Origin: Ureibacillus xyleni
GTDB lineage: Bacteria; Bacillota; Bacilli; Bacillales_A; Planococcaceae
Assembly (NCBI RefSeq): GCF_900217795.1
Contig: NZ_OBMQ01000001.1
Location: 735,011-799,010 of the forward strand
Direction of reading: 5' to 3'
DNA: 64,000 nt
Shown here piece by piece: positions 18,875 through 27,627 of the stretch (position 1 is its first letter; each line of letters opens with the position of its first letter). Both the position numbers and the translations under genes were made by a program. Under the pieces are notes generated by a model, which ran no database searches, had not been told where the DNA came from, and was given only the letters and a program-made list of their open reading frames with translations.

Positions 18875-18945
18875 GGTACCCGGTACACAAACAATTCTGA
18901 CAGTTGTATACAATTTAAAAAGCATTGGATAATCCAATGCTTTTT
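18875..18945 (+). repeat. Repeat copy B of the glnA 3' flank, with terminator
   Basis: GGTACCCGGTACAC, the ACAATTCTGACA segment, AGTTGTATACAATT and a terminator stem AAGCATTGGA/TCCAATGCTT (18920-18942) with T tail match copy A at 17314-17393. The two copies bracket the Rpn remnants as direct repeats. Confidence 0.85.
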
Positions 18946-18964
18946 CGATTATTTATAGGGATTT

Positions 18965-19070
18965 GTCTAATAAGTAGCTGGTTTTTTCTATTATTTGAGC
19001 GAAAATTTCTATTAATCGGTTACCTTTTTCTATTATTACGCTAAAATATTCTATTATCGTAAACTTTCCA
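18965..19070 (-). repeat. 21-bp-pitch intergenic array, core TAATAGAA
   Basis: On the plus strand TTCTATTA starts at 18986, 19007, 19028 and 19049, exactly 21 bases apart, and a decayed copy (GTCTAATA) lies 21 bases before at 18965. On the coding strand of the neighbouring leftward gene the core is TAATAGAA within AATAATAGAAAAA. It sits just downstream of the last gene of the leftward pilus cluster. Confidence 0.88.
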
Positions 19071-19081
19071 AACGATCCTGC

Positions 19082-19495
19082 CTAGCTATCCTTCCAATTC
19101 AATACATTCGAAAGTTCGGTAATAAGTGACCCGTTTTCTTTATCAAAGATTTGGACGAGAACTCGGGATAAATTTTCGTAACTTTCATGGGGTTGCAATT
19201 TTAGTAAAATGTAAACATCGCCTTCGTTATGCTTTTCGAATGTCATAGTTGTCTTTTCAATTTCAGGCTCACTATATCCGATCGATTGGATGGCTTCGGC
19301 ACGCTCCTCAAAAGGAAAGGACTCTGCTGCCACAAAGGCTTGACTTAATTCATTTTGCGCAATTTCGGATGCTGCTGCAATTTCTTCTTCAGAAAAACTT
19401 TTCGCCTTGTCCGAAACGTCATTAACTATCATGAGCACACCACCTAATAATAGTAGGACAATTAAAATGATTGATGTGATTTTTACTTTGGACAT
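19082..19495 (-). CDS. Membrane-anchored protein of unknown function next to pilin genes
   Basis: A 137-residue protein with one N-terminal hydrophobic helix (about residues 6-24) and an exported hydrophilic part with a helical region (EEEIAAASEIAQNELSQAF), then a predicted mixed domain. No prepilin cleavage motif (G followed by xxxxE) or lipobox Cys is present. It is the last gene on the leftward side of the pilus locus, 119 bases from the 515-residue PilX-like gene, and could be an accessory factor. I do not recognise the family. Confidence 0.6.
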   Translation of the reverse strand: MSKVKITSIILIVLLLLGGVLMIVNDVSDKAKSFSEEEIAAASEIAQNELSQAFVAAESFPFEERAEAIQSIGYSEPEIEKTTMTFEKHNEGDVYILLKLQPHESYENLSRVLVQIFDKENGSLITELSNVLNWKDS

Positions 19496-19614
19496 GAAGA
19501 CACCTTCTCCGTATGTAATTGAAACATTTTCTCAATTACACTTTACTTCAAACTCTTTCATAAAACTATACTGTTACGAAAATCGACTTATTATGTTCTA
19601 ATCGCTGTCACATA

Positions 19615-21162
19615 TTATCTTTCTATAATGCGATCTTCAATAACTAAATTTACATCTGCATCATCTTGCTCCTCTTCTATAGGAGGTTGTTCGCTTGGTA
19701 GTGGCGGCTGCTTAAAAAATTCTGTTGAGTAAGTAACACTTGTTCCTCCACTAGCAGTTAAAGTATTCGAAATAACTGTCCCCCTAATTTGACCTCCACC
19801 GCTTAGTTTCACATTCGCATATGGTGCAATGATGAAATTCCCTTTACTACTATTGCCACCAGATATGTCGATACTTGATCCACCACTATAAATGTTCCCT
19901 GCAAATACAGATCCAGCAGTAAACTCTACGTTGGCGGTTTTAGAATATAAATTGGCATATAATTGTGCTTCGTTCGTGAACTTTAAAACAGAGGCACTAT
20001 CATAATAAATATTAATTTTCACAGTATCTCCAACGTTTTTTAGAATACCCTTTAGATAAAAACTATTTTTGACGAAAAGGTTCAATTCCCCAGAACCCAC
20101 CACATTTAATGTACCTTGTTTAATATTAAAATCATTGATATAAACATTTCGACTACCATTTCCAATATCTAAAGTAATTTGGTTATTTTGATCAACCGTA
20201 AAGGTATTAAATTTCATATCGTTTCCAATACGCATTGTATAATTATTGGTAATCCAGTTATCTGCAAGAACATTACCGCTACTTATAATCAAACTTTTAT
20301 TATAAGCATCTTTTGCCACTTGCAAATTAGCTGGATAAGGCAATCGATTTAAACTAGTAAACATATTAGTGGGAAACGCAGGCAATAATTTCGATTGAAT
20401 TGGCAATGGATTATAGTCGGCACTAGTTTTTGAACATACACCACCTGAAACGCTGGACCCGCCACTTATACTATAATTATTCGTATTAGAACAAATCTTT
20501 CCAATAATTGTTGCACCACCACCTAATGATTGCTGTCCATAACTGTAAACCGCATAATTCGTGCGGACAGGAATCGTTTCCCACATGACGGATAAACTTT
20601 CTACAACTTCGACTGGTTCTTCGGCATCTGGTCCGCCGCCAAGACTAATCGTAAGCTGCTGAGACAATGTTCTTGAATTGCTAGTGGAGTTCTTCATGGA
20701 CCCAGTAGATATAATTTCATAAATTAATTCAGTTGGTGTTTCTGAAATTTTTCTAGTATCCACGGAGGCAACTGGAACTTGACCTAATTGTTCTTCAAAA
20801 TCTTCGTAAGCAGTTGTAGTCTGGATAGAAAGTAGTCTATTTTTCAAACGAGTGATAAACGTTTTTTGTTTACACTCAAATTTTTGTGTAGAAGTCAAAG
20901 TAGTACTCTGGCAAGTTGAATACGAATTGATTTGTTTGTACTCATCGTAAACAATTTCTTTAATCTTTTCCCGTTTCATGACAATTCCAGATTCCGCTAT
21001 ATAATATAAAGATTGATTTTCGCGCTCTCTACTAGAGGTTTTAAGTGAATTTGACGTAGTAGTAATTAATGTTAGCCCTAAAATTGAAATGATGGTGAGC
21101 GTCACTAACACAATGAAAAGGATATAGCCTTGATCGTTGTTGAGATTTCTAGAAGGGTTCAT
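19615..21162 (-). CDS. PilX/GspK-like minor pilin with large beta-rich C-domain (triad 2)
   Basis: The N-terminus is NNDQG followed by YILFIVLVTLTIISILGL, a prepilin-type helix. Position 5 of the mature form is not Glu, as in GspK-class tip pseudopilins. SRERENQSLYYIAESGI is the PilX N-terminal-domain hallmark. Residues about 200-490 hold Gly/Ser/Asn-rich beta segments (GGGATIIGKI, SGGSSVSGGV, IDISGGNSS), suggesting a beta-helix or adhesin-like domain. It is 515 residues, far larger than a normal minor pilin. It starts five bases after the PilW-like gene. Confidence 0.82.
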   Translation of the reverse strand: MNPSRNLNNDQGYILFIVLVTLTIISILGLTLITTTSNSLKTSSRERENQSLYYIAESGIVMKREKIKEIVYDEYKQINSYSTCQSTTLTSTQKFECKQKTFITRLKNRLLSIQTTTAYEDFEEQLGQVPVASVDTRKISETPTELIYEIISTGSMKNSTSNSRTLSQQLTISLGGGPDAEEPVEVVESLSVMWETIPVRTNYAVYSYGQQSLGGGATIIGKICSNTNNYSISGGSSVSGGVCSKTSADYNPLPIQSKLLPAFPTNMFTSLNRLPYPANLQVAKDAYNKSLIISSGNVLADNWITNNYTMRIGNDMKFNTFTVDQNNQITLDIGNGSRNVYINDFNIKQGTLNVVGSGELNLFVKNSFYLKGILKNVGDTVKINIYYDSASVLKFTNEAQLYANLYSKTANVEFTAGSVFAGNIYSGGSSIDISGGNSSKGNFIIAPYANVKLSGGGQIRGTVISNTLTASGGTSVTYSTEFFKQPPLPSEQPPIEEEQDDADVNLVIEDRIIER

Positions 21163-21167
21163 TATGT

Positions 21168-21593
21168 TTACTCGGCCTTTCTAAAATAAATTATCGTAAC
21201 TTCTTGCTGAGCCGGTGTTTGAATTTCAACCGTTACACCACCACTCCCATTGTTTGAAAGGGAGAAGTATGTAATATCAGCTCCTAACGGTTGTCCATTT
21301 CGAAGGATGGTGTTGTTGGTAAATTCATAAGTGATATAGTCAGTACCGCTTTTAAGTCGCATCGTTTGGTTATTGGTTTCGAGTTTTGTTGAGTTACGGA
21401 CATCTTTTGTCACGACTTTCAGGAGATAAGTAACATCAGTTAATTGCGTCGTTTCGTCCATTTCTTTATTTTGGTGGTTAATGGAATTCATAAGGATGGA
21501 GAAAATCAATCCAAAAAGAAGAACCGAAAGAGTAGACACCGCCAAAACCTCAAGCAGCGTCATTCCTTTTTCGGTTGTTAAACGGATTTTCAT
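21168..21593 (-). CDS. PilW-like minor prepilin (triad 2)
   Basis: MKIRLTTEKG is the leader, followed by MTLLEVLAVSTLSVLLFGLIF. Glu5 is present, so this is a standard class III signal processed by the PilD-type peptidase encoded at 32848. It is 141 residues from ATG 21593, behind GGAAGGTGG; the start overlaps the end of the upstream PilV-like gene by four bases (ATGA). The remaining domain is short and beta-rich. It probably helps prime pilus assembly. Confidence 0.82.
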   Translation of the reverse strand: MKIRLTTEKGMTLLEVLAVSTLSVLLFGLIFSILMNSINHQNKEMDETTQLTDVTYLLKVVTKDVRNSTKLETNNQTMRLKSGTDYITYEFTNNTILRNGQPLGADITYFSLSNNGSGGVTVEIQTPAQQEVTIIYFRKAE

Positions 21594-22072
21594 GAAGCCA
21601 CCTTCCAAGCCATCACATTCTCGAGTTTTGCTTTAGTTTTCCCATCTTCATGAAATATCAGTACGATTTTCACGAGATTTCCGGATACAATTTTCCCAGA
21701 TGGATCTCGTTGAATGGTCGCTTCTACATTTAAAGAGTCAGTTGAAGAAGGATTGCCAAGCTCATAAACCAATTTTGTGCTGGTAGAGGCGTTTGAATTT
21801 TTTCGATAGCCCAAACTAACGAAATCCTGTTCAATTTCGGTTTGCAGGACAGAGGAATATTGCGGTGTGTTACTAACGGAAAAAATACCCTCCATAGCAG
21901 TTTGCGCTTCATAAGTTGAATTCACAATTTCCTCCGAAGCCTTCCCACCTTTTGCTCCCTGTAAAAGAAGGGGACTAAACGAGAGCAGGATAATGCCAAT
22001 GAGAACGATGGAGGCGAGGACTTCGATGAGGGTGAGGCCATTATTATTAATATTTTGATATTCTTTATACAA
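21590..22072 (-). CDS. PilV-like minor prepilin (triad 2)
   Basis: NINNNG is the end of the leader, then LTLIEVLASIVLIGIILLSFS, with Glu5. The next segment (SEEIVNSTYEAQTAMEGIFS) matches the PilV/GspI pattern of the other triad (KATYLAQTEMEYLYS). It is 160 residues. It is the first gene of the second triad, 109 bases after a terminator-like hairpin below the first triad. Confidence 0.82.
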   Translation of the reverse strand: MYKEYQNINNNGLTLIEVLASIVLIGIILLSFSPLLLQGAKGGKASEEIVNSTYEAQTAMEGIFSVSNTPQYSSVLQTEIEQDFVSLGYRKNSNASTSTKLVYELGNPSSTDSLNVEATIQRDPSGKIVSGNLVKIVLIFHEDGKTKAKLENVMAWKVAS

Positions 22073-22180
22073 ATCAACACCTCTTCAGAATCATAATTAC
22101 CTAATATTTTACTCACTTAAAATAAATAACAAACAGTATCTTTATTTTAAATTGAAAATGAATCAATAGAAGAATTAAAA

Positions 22181-22218
22181 AAACTGGTGAAGAAATTATT
22201 TCATTTCTACACCAGTTT
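22181..22218 (-). terminator. Terminator between the two minor-pilin triads
   Basis: AAACTGGTG (22181-22189) pairs with CACCAGTTT (22210-22218), with an inner AGAAAT/ATTTCT pairing. On the minus strand the stem is followed by a T tract. It lies 26 bases past the stop of the 346-residue PilX-like gene, so the triads may be separate transcripts or be attenuated. Confidence 0.8.
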
Positions 22219-22243
22219 AAATACTTTACTTTATTAATTAACA

Positions 22244-23275
22244 TTATTGACTAGGCTTACCATAAACAAGTTCACCTTTAATACATACAAATCCATGATT
22301 ATCCGAACCTTTATCTTTCTTAATATCATTTATTTCCCCATTACCTAAAACGGTAATTTCTGTTTTGTTGTGTAAGTTTATATTCCCTTTCACAATTAGC
22401 TTTCCTGTGACTAAAATATTAACCTTGTTGTGAGCAATTAAATCTCCATCGATAATTAAGTCTCCCTCTACTTTAAGTGTTGCATCATTTTTATTAAATA
22501 TTAAATCACCAGTAATTTTTAAGGTTTCCTTTACTTTATAATCTTCTTTATTGATGTCCCAATCTCCAGTGTGTACCCCACCATTTATTCCTTTTGCGAT
22601 TTGAGGAAATATACTTTCTCTATCACATTTTAATATTTCCTTTATATCATCTGGTATAGGTTTAGTTTCGACAGGACTATCATCTTCCCCAACTGGTGGT
22701 GGAGTTGTAGGAGTAGGCGGAGTATAATGTCCTGGGTTAGGAGTACTAGGATCAATCTCTTTATAAGGATTACTTGGATCTTCACTAATATTTCCATTTG
22801 GCGATACTATTAGTGTTTGAGAAACTGCTCGCGCGTTATTTGATTGGCCAATTTTTCCTATAGATTTAATTTCATATTTATCAATAGCAACTCCTGTAAC
22901 TGTAACAATTGCACTTGTACTTTTTGTGAAATGAGGTTCAAATTCTACAGGGATACCAGTAAAACTATTATTTACCTCTTGGTATAAACTATAGAAAAAA
23001 AGATTAGAATCAATAAAACCATCGATGTAATTATTTAGATTATTATATTCAGAATTAACTATGTCTTTAAATTCTGCTCTTGCATTGACTAGTCCTGCTT
23101 CTGCAATATAATAAACTGCTTGATCATCTCGTTCACGTTCTGAGGCTTTAGTTGTATTATTTGAAATTGAAAACATACTAATACCAATAATAGAAAGTAA
23201 AACTAATGTCATTAAGGCAATTACCATAGAAAAACCATCTTGATTTTTTAAATATTTTATTAATCTTTTATACAT
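22244..23275 (-). CDS. PilX/GspK-like minor pilin with bactofilin-like C-domain (triad 1)
   Basis: KNQDG then FSMVIALMTLVLLSIIGISMF forms the prepilin helix. As in its paralogue there is no Glu at position 5. SERERDDQAVYYIAEAGLV is the PilX signature. A Pro/Thr linker (about residues 175-210) leads to repeated short beta strands with Gly turns (KVEGDLIIDGDLIAHNKV, VTGKLIVKGNINL), similar to polymer-forming/bactofilin repeats. ATG 23275 follows AAAGGGG. It ends triad 1. Confidence 0.82.
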   Translation of the reverse strand: MYKRLIKYLKNQDGFSMVIALMTLVLLSIIGISMFSISNNTTKASERERDDQAVYYIAEAGLVNARAEFKDIVNSEYNNLNNYIDGFIDSNLFFYSLYQEVNNSFTGIPVEFEPHFTKSTSAIVTVTGVAIDKYEIKSIGKIGQSNNARAVSQTLIVSPNGNISEDPSNPYKEIDPSTPNPGHYTPPTPTTPPPVGEDDSPVETKPIPDDIKEILKCDRESIFPQIAKGINGGVHTGDWDINKEDYKVKETLKITGDLIFNKNDATLKVEGDLIIDGDLIAHNKVNILVTGKLIVKGNINLHNKTEITVLGNGEINDIKKDKGSDNHGFVCIKGELVYGKPSQ

Positions 23276-23294
23276 TAAAACCAACCCCTTTCAT

Positions 23295-23774
23295 TTATCT
23301 AATTATTATTGTAGTTTCATATTTTTTATTTGAACCACGATCTTTTTTATTTGAACCACGATCATCAAGGTATAAAATGGTAACTTTGATACTTTCATTA
23401 GTAGTATCAAGTGCAATTTCGAATAAATTAATATTTTCTAGCAAAGTAGAACTATTGTTTAAAATAAGTTTTTTATTATTTATATCAGAATCATCAAATT
23501 GATATTTTTCTACTGAAGTATCACATTGAACCACTTGTATATAATCTGGAGAATTTGATTCTACTAAATCAGGGTTACACCGAATACCTCTTGTAATCGC
23601 GTTCATTGTAAAGGTAATTTTTGAAAGTTGCTGATTATTACCGAATTGGTTGTTATACTCTGTCTGTCCGGAAGTAACTACACCAAAAATAATAGGGGTA
23701 ATTATTGCTATAATAGTAATGGTTGCTAGTACCTCAAATAAGGATATTCCATTTTGATTTTTTAGAGTTCTCAC
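23295..23774 (-). CDS. PilW-like minor prepilin (triad 1)
   Basis: LKNQNG then ISLFEVLATITIIAIITPIIF gives a prepilin helix with Glu5. The 159-residue protein has a Cys pair (residues about 72 and 89) that could form a disulfide. Near the C-terminus a short stretch (DRGSNKK) is directly repeated, with DNA repeat at 23331-23362. Its start overlaps the stop of the PilV-like gene by four bases. Confidence 0.8.
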   Translation of the reverse strand: MRTLKNQNGISLFEVLATITIIAIITPIIFGVVTSGQTEYNNQFGNNQQLSKITFTMNAITRGIRCNPDLVESNSPDYIQVVQCDTSVEKYQFDDSDINNKKLILNNSSTLLENINLFEIALDTTNESIKVTILYLDDRGSNKKDRGSNKKYETTIIIR

Positions 23775-24226
23775 CTAGGTGCACCCCAATCTATTATGTT
23801 TTGCATTTGTGCTTTAAGTGTTCCACCCTCTTTGTCATAAACACATATTTTAATAATTGGTAATGTAATGTCGATGTTGTTCTTTTTAATGACTAATATT
23901 TCAATATATTCAGAGGTTGAACTATTGTTTTTTTTGAATACTTCAATTTGGTCTCCATTTACATTAGAGGTAATATCATCTGGTTGACCCAAAAAAGTAT
24001 GATAATCTGTATCTCCTGGTGCAATTGAATATAAATACTCCATCTCCGTCTGCGCAAGATAAGTAGCCTTAACAATATCTTCATTATTTTTTGTAGTCCT
24101 TGCTGATTGTGTCAACATTGTATAAATACTAACAAGAATAATGGATAAAATAACGATGGATGCTACTACCTCTATTAAGGAAACTCCAGATTCGTTTGAT
24201 GTAAGTTTATGTTTTTTTAAAATCAA
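23771..24226 (-). CDS. PilV-like minor prepilin (triad 1)
   Basis: SNESG then VSLIEVVASIVILSIILVSIY has Glu5 and a normal prepilin helix. KATYLAQTEMEYLYS is the conserved segment also seen in triad 2. TTG 24226 is favoured because AGTAGGTG lies seven bases upstream; an ATG at 24247 lacks a ribosome site. It is the first gene of the leftward pilus operon, divergent from the plus-strand assembly operon. Confidence 0.8.
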   Translation of the reverse strand: MILKKHKLTSNESGVSLIEVVASIVILSIILVSIYTMLTQSARTTKNNEDIVKATYLAQTEMEYLYSIAPGDTDYHTFLGQPDDITSNVNGDQIEVFKKNNSSTSEYIEILVIKKNNIDITLPIIKICVYDKEGGTLKAQMQNIIDWGAPR

Positions 24227-24247
24227 GCAATAACACCTACTTTTCAT

Positions 24248-24570
24248 GATTTAGTAAATGTTTTGGCACTACATTTACTAATTGTAACAATTATTACAAA
24301 TTGATTACACATTAATTATAGTATAATTGATATAGAAAGCTCCCAATAAACTCTCATATTATGTAAATTTATCTTTCATTTATTATATATTATTGTTTCA
24401 TATACTACTACAATATAAATTAAATTTCACAAATCAAACATAATATACCAGTGTTTTTTAGGTACAAAGATATATATATTTTAAATTATTATATTGTATG
24501 ATATATTTATGGTAATTAAGAATCATTGGTAAAATAAACTAAAAAAATTACAAAGTTCTTACAAACACTA
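24248..24570. other. Divergent control region of the pilus locus
   Basis: About 320 very A+T-rich bases between the leftward minor-pilin operon and the rightward assembly operon. On the minus strand a weak sigma-A-like pair (TTGGGA, 17 bases, TACTAT, near 24320-24350) is possible. No clear operator, RNA element or gene is seen. Regulation of the locus probably acts here. Confidence 0.4.
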
Positions 24571-24589
24571 AGAGGTGAGTAAGCTGAAT

Positions 24590-25924
24590 ATGCAAAAAAA
24601 AATCACAGTATTAATCGCGCTTATTGCTATATTAATTTATATAATTTCACCATTAAATGTTTTTGAAAAATATACAGCCTCCGCTGATGAAACAACTGCC
24701 AAAGGATCGACAATTGGGGGAGTTGAAGTTTCAGGACTCGAAAATGAAGAGATTCAAAAAGCTTTAACAGATGCCATCATTAATTGGAAAGCAGAACCAT
24801 TAACTGTTTATGGTGGTGGAACTGAACTATCCATTGATGCAAATGAACTTCAATATAATTTAGATTCAACTCTTACTCAATACGAAATGATGACAGATAA
24901 ACCGTGGTTTGATTTCTGGTCTGATGAAAAGATTGTTCACTTACCACTGGAAGTTATGATTTCAGACAATATCTTAAATGCAGTTGAAGACGTAGCAATT
25001 TGGAGTAAAGACGAAACAATCAATAAAATTGTTGGACAAGCTTCCTATTTAAAGGAACATAACATTGAAGCTGTAGTAACCGATCTGTCGATTATCGAAA
25101 ATGATCGTTTAGCTCTTTCTATAGAAGAAATTCCAGAAGGTGCACTAGGGATCTCCTACTTAGCTCAAGCAATTAATGATAAAGTCATTAATCCAAATGA
25201 AATTTTTTCGTTGTTAGAAACCCTTGGCGAAAATAGCGATATTTCTAACAATCTTGGTCTTAATTTCCTAGCATCTGTGCTTTATAACAGTGTATTACAA
25301 ACGAGTTTCGATATTCTTGAACGCCATTCACAAAACGAAATTCCTACTTATTTAGAACCGGGAATTGAGGCTGCAGTCAGTAAGTATGAAAATAAAGATT
25401 TGCGATTTGCAAATACAACGGAATCACCAGCACTCATTAAAGCTAGTGTTGAGAACGAGATGTTAAAGCTTGAAATATACTCAAGTGTGAAGGAAAGTGA
25501 TGTTTCTGTTCAAGTAAATCAGGAAGAAACAATTTCTCCAAGGATAATTATTCGTTACTCAACTGAATTACCACTTGGTCAATCAAAAATTATTCAAGAA
25601 GGTAAGAATGGTGTAAGAATTTCAGTCTTTCGCTCAATTACAAAAAATGGTAATATGGAAGAGGAACATATTAGTCGCGACTATTATCCGCCGACAAACC
25701 AAATTGTTCTTAAATCATTAGTAAAATTAGAAGAATCAGATACAGAAAATCCATTAACAGACGATGACTTGAACCTTGATTTAAATGGGGATGGACTTCC
25801 TGATTTAGATAATTACTTCCCAGGAGCCCCATCTGATCTAAATACTAATGATTTACCAAAAGATGAAGATGAATTGCCACCTGGCAGTTATTATGATAAA
25901 GGTGGGAATTTAGTGACTCCATAG
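24590..25924 (+). CDS. VanW-like exported protein, putative pilus-associated envelope factor
   Basis: A hydrophobic N-terminal anchor (about residues 4-24) is followed by a peptidoglycan-binding-4-like segment (GGVEVSGLENEEIQKAL). A divergent VanW domain (about residues 190-300) has LASVLYNSVL and ILERHSQNEIPTYLEPGIEAAVS, where the Cys and Gln of the usual GxCQxS motif are replaced. A G5-like segment follows (about residues 310-360). The C-terminus is Asp-rich and contains DLNGDGLPDLDNY, a calcium-binding-type loop. ATG 24590 follows AGAGGTGAG. The gene leads the pilB operon, ten bases before pilB. A role in passing the pilus through the thick wall is an inference. Confidence 0.72.
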   Translation: MQKKITVLIALIAILIYIISPLNVFEKYTASADETTAKGSTIGGVEVSGLENEEIQKALTDAIINWKAEPLTVYGGGTELSIDANELQYNLDSTLTQYEMMTDKPWFDFWSDEKIVHLPLEVMISDNILNAVEDVAIWSKDETINKIVGQASYLKEHNIEAVVTDLSIIENDRLALSIEEIPEGALGISYLAQAINDKVINPNEIFSLLETLGENSDISNNLGLNFLASVLYNSVLQTSFDILERHSQNEIPTYLEPGIEAAVSKYENKDLRFANTTESPALIKASVENEMLKLEIYSSVKESDVSVQVNQEETISPRIIIRYSTELPLGQSKIIQEGKNGVRISVFRSITKNGNMEEEHISRDYYPPTNQIVLKSLVKLEESDTENPLTDDDLNLDLNGDGLPDLDNYFPGAPSDLNTNDLPKDEDELPPGSYYDKGGNLVTP

Positions 25925-25933
25925 AGAGGGGAT

Positions 25934-27616
25934 ATGATGATGAAACCTTCTTCACGAAAACGACTCGGGGATTTGCTTGTAGATGCTGGAGCGATTACAA
26001 GTGAGCAACTTGATTTCGCCCTTACAACAAAAAGTCGGGATGAAAAAATTGGGGATTTCCTCATTAAACAAAAAATTATTACAGAACAACAATTAATAGA
26101 AGTTCTTGAGTTCCAACTAGGCATCCCACATGTGCACTTAAACCAGTTTACCATTGACCCTGAGTTACTCCATTTGGTTCCTGCAGAGTTAGCAAAACGG
26201 GCAATGGTCATGCCAATTCGTCGTGATCGAAACAAACTTTTCATTGCCATGGCTGACCCTATGGATTATTTCGCCATTGAAGAAGTCCGAATGGCTACAG
26301 GATGTCAGATTGAGACAAGTATTGCGGCAAAAGACGATTTATATCGAACAATTACGAAATACTATGACCTACAAGAGTCAATGGAAGCTGCACTTTCTGA
26401 CCTTGGTATGGCTGCCACAACTGTTGATGCACCACAACAACAAGAAATGACCGACGAGGATTCACCAATAGTCCGATTAGTAAACCAAATCATTGCTAAT
26501 GGTGTTGCTCAAAAAGCAAGTGACATTCACTTTGACCCTCATGAAAATGAATTTAAAGTGCGTTACCGTATTGATGGTGTGTTACGAACTGAGCGATCAT
26601 TGCCTAAACATATGCAAAATATGATGACAGCTCGTGTGAAAATTATGGGGAACTTAAATATTACCGATAACCGTACACCACAAGATGGACGAATTCGAAC
26701 AACGGTAAACTTTAAGCCAATTGACATTCGTCTATCTACATTACCAACCATTTACGGTGAAAAAATCGTAATGCGTATACTAGATGTTACAAATGCAGCA
26801 AATGATATAACTAAGCTCGGATTTACAAGGAAGAATGAAAACCTGTTCCGTGAAATGATTGCACGTCCTAATGGTATTGTATTAATAACAGGTCCAACTG
26901 GTTCAGGTAAATCTTCTACTTTATATGCTGCGTTATCGAACTTGAATAACGAAGATGTGAATATTATTACCGTTGAAGATCCAGTTGAGTACCAATTAAT
27001 CGGGGTCAACCAAATCCAAGTAAATGAAGATGTTGGATTAACTTTCGCTGCAGGTTTACGTTCTATCTTACGTCAAGACCCTGATATCGTTATGATAGGG
27101 GAGATTCGTGACTTAGAAACGGCAGAAATTGCTGTACGGGCTTCATTAACAGGTCACTTAGTGTTAAGTACTTTGCATACAAACAGCGCAGTTGAATCCA
27201 TTTCTCGATTACGAGATATGGGAATTGAGCCTTTACTAATTTCATCATCACTAGTCGGGGTAGTTGCACAGCGTTTAGTCCGAAGAATTTGTCGAGATTG
27301 TGCACAAACCGTTGATGCAACAGATCGGGAAAAGGAGATTTTTGCAGAAAATGGACTACATGTGACGTCTCTGAAAAAAGGTCGAGGTTGTCCTTCTTGT
27401 AACCAATCTGGCTATAAAGGGCGATTAGCGATACATGAAGTTTTACCAGTGGATCGCAATATTAAGGACATGATTTTAAATCACGGTAGTACTGCACACT
27501 TGTCTGATTATATGAAAAAAGAAGGTTACAACTCTTTATTAGTTGATGGTTTACTCAAAGTAATGGATGGGTTAACAACAACTGAGGAAGTAGTTCGCGT
27601 AGCTACAACAGAATAG
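25934..27616 (+). CDS. pilB: Type IV pilus assembly ATPase PilB
   Basis: PilB is the hexameric motor that adds pilins at the membrane base. It has an N-terminal MshEN/GspE-N domain (about residues 5-150), Walker A GPTGSGKSSTLYAAL (about residue 318), Walker B-type DPDIVMIGEIRD, the His-box GHLVLSTLHTN and a zinc-binding CRDC...CPSC pair near residues 455-495. It is 560 residues, typical. RBS GAGAGGGGAT precedes three consecutive ATG codons. pilT follows after 11 bases. Confidence 0.95.
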   Translation: MMMKPSSRKRLGDLLVDAGAITSEQLDFALTTKSRDEKIGDFLIKQKIITEQQLIEVLEFQLGIPHVHLNQFTIDPELLHLVPAELAKRAMVMPIRRDRNKLFIAMADPMDYFAIEEVRMATGCQIETSIAAKDDLYRTITKYYDLQESMEAALSDLGMAATTVDAPQQQEMTDEDSPIVRLVNQIIANGVAQKASDIHFDPHENEFKVRYRIDGVLRTERSLPKHMQNMMTARVKIMGNLNITDNRTPQDGRIRTTVNFKPIDIRLSTLPTIYGEKIVMRILDVTNAANDITKLGFTRKNENLFREMIARPNGIVLITGPTGSGKSSTLYAALSNLNNEDVNIITVEDPVEYQLIGVNQIQVNEDVGLTFAAGLRSILRQDPDIVMIGEIRDLETAEIAVRASLTGHLVLSTLHTNSAVESISRLRDMGIEPLLISSSLVGVVAQRLVRRICRDCAQTVDATDREKEIFAENGLHVTSLKKGRGCPSCNQSGYKGRLAIHEVLPVDRNIKDMILNHGSTAHLSDYMKKEGYNSLLVDGLLKVMDGLTTTEEVVRVATTE

Positions 27617-27627
27617 GGAGATTTACG

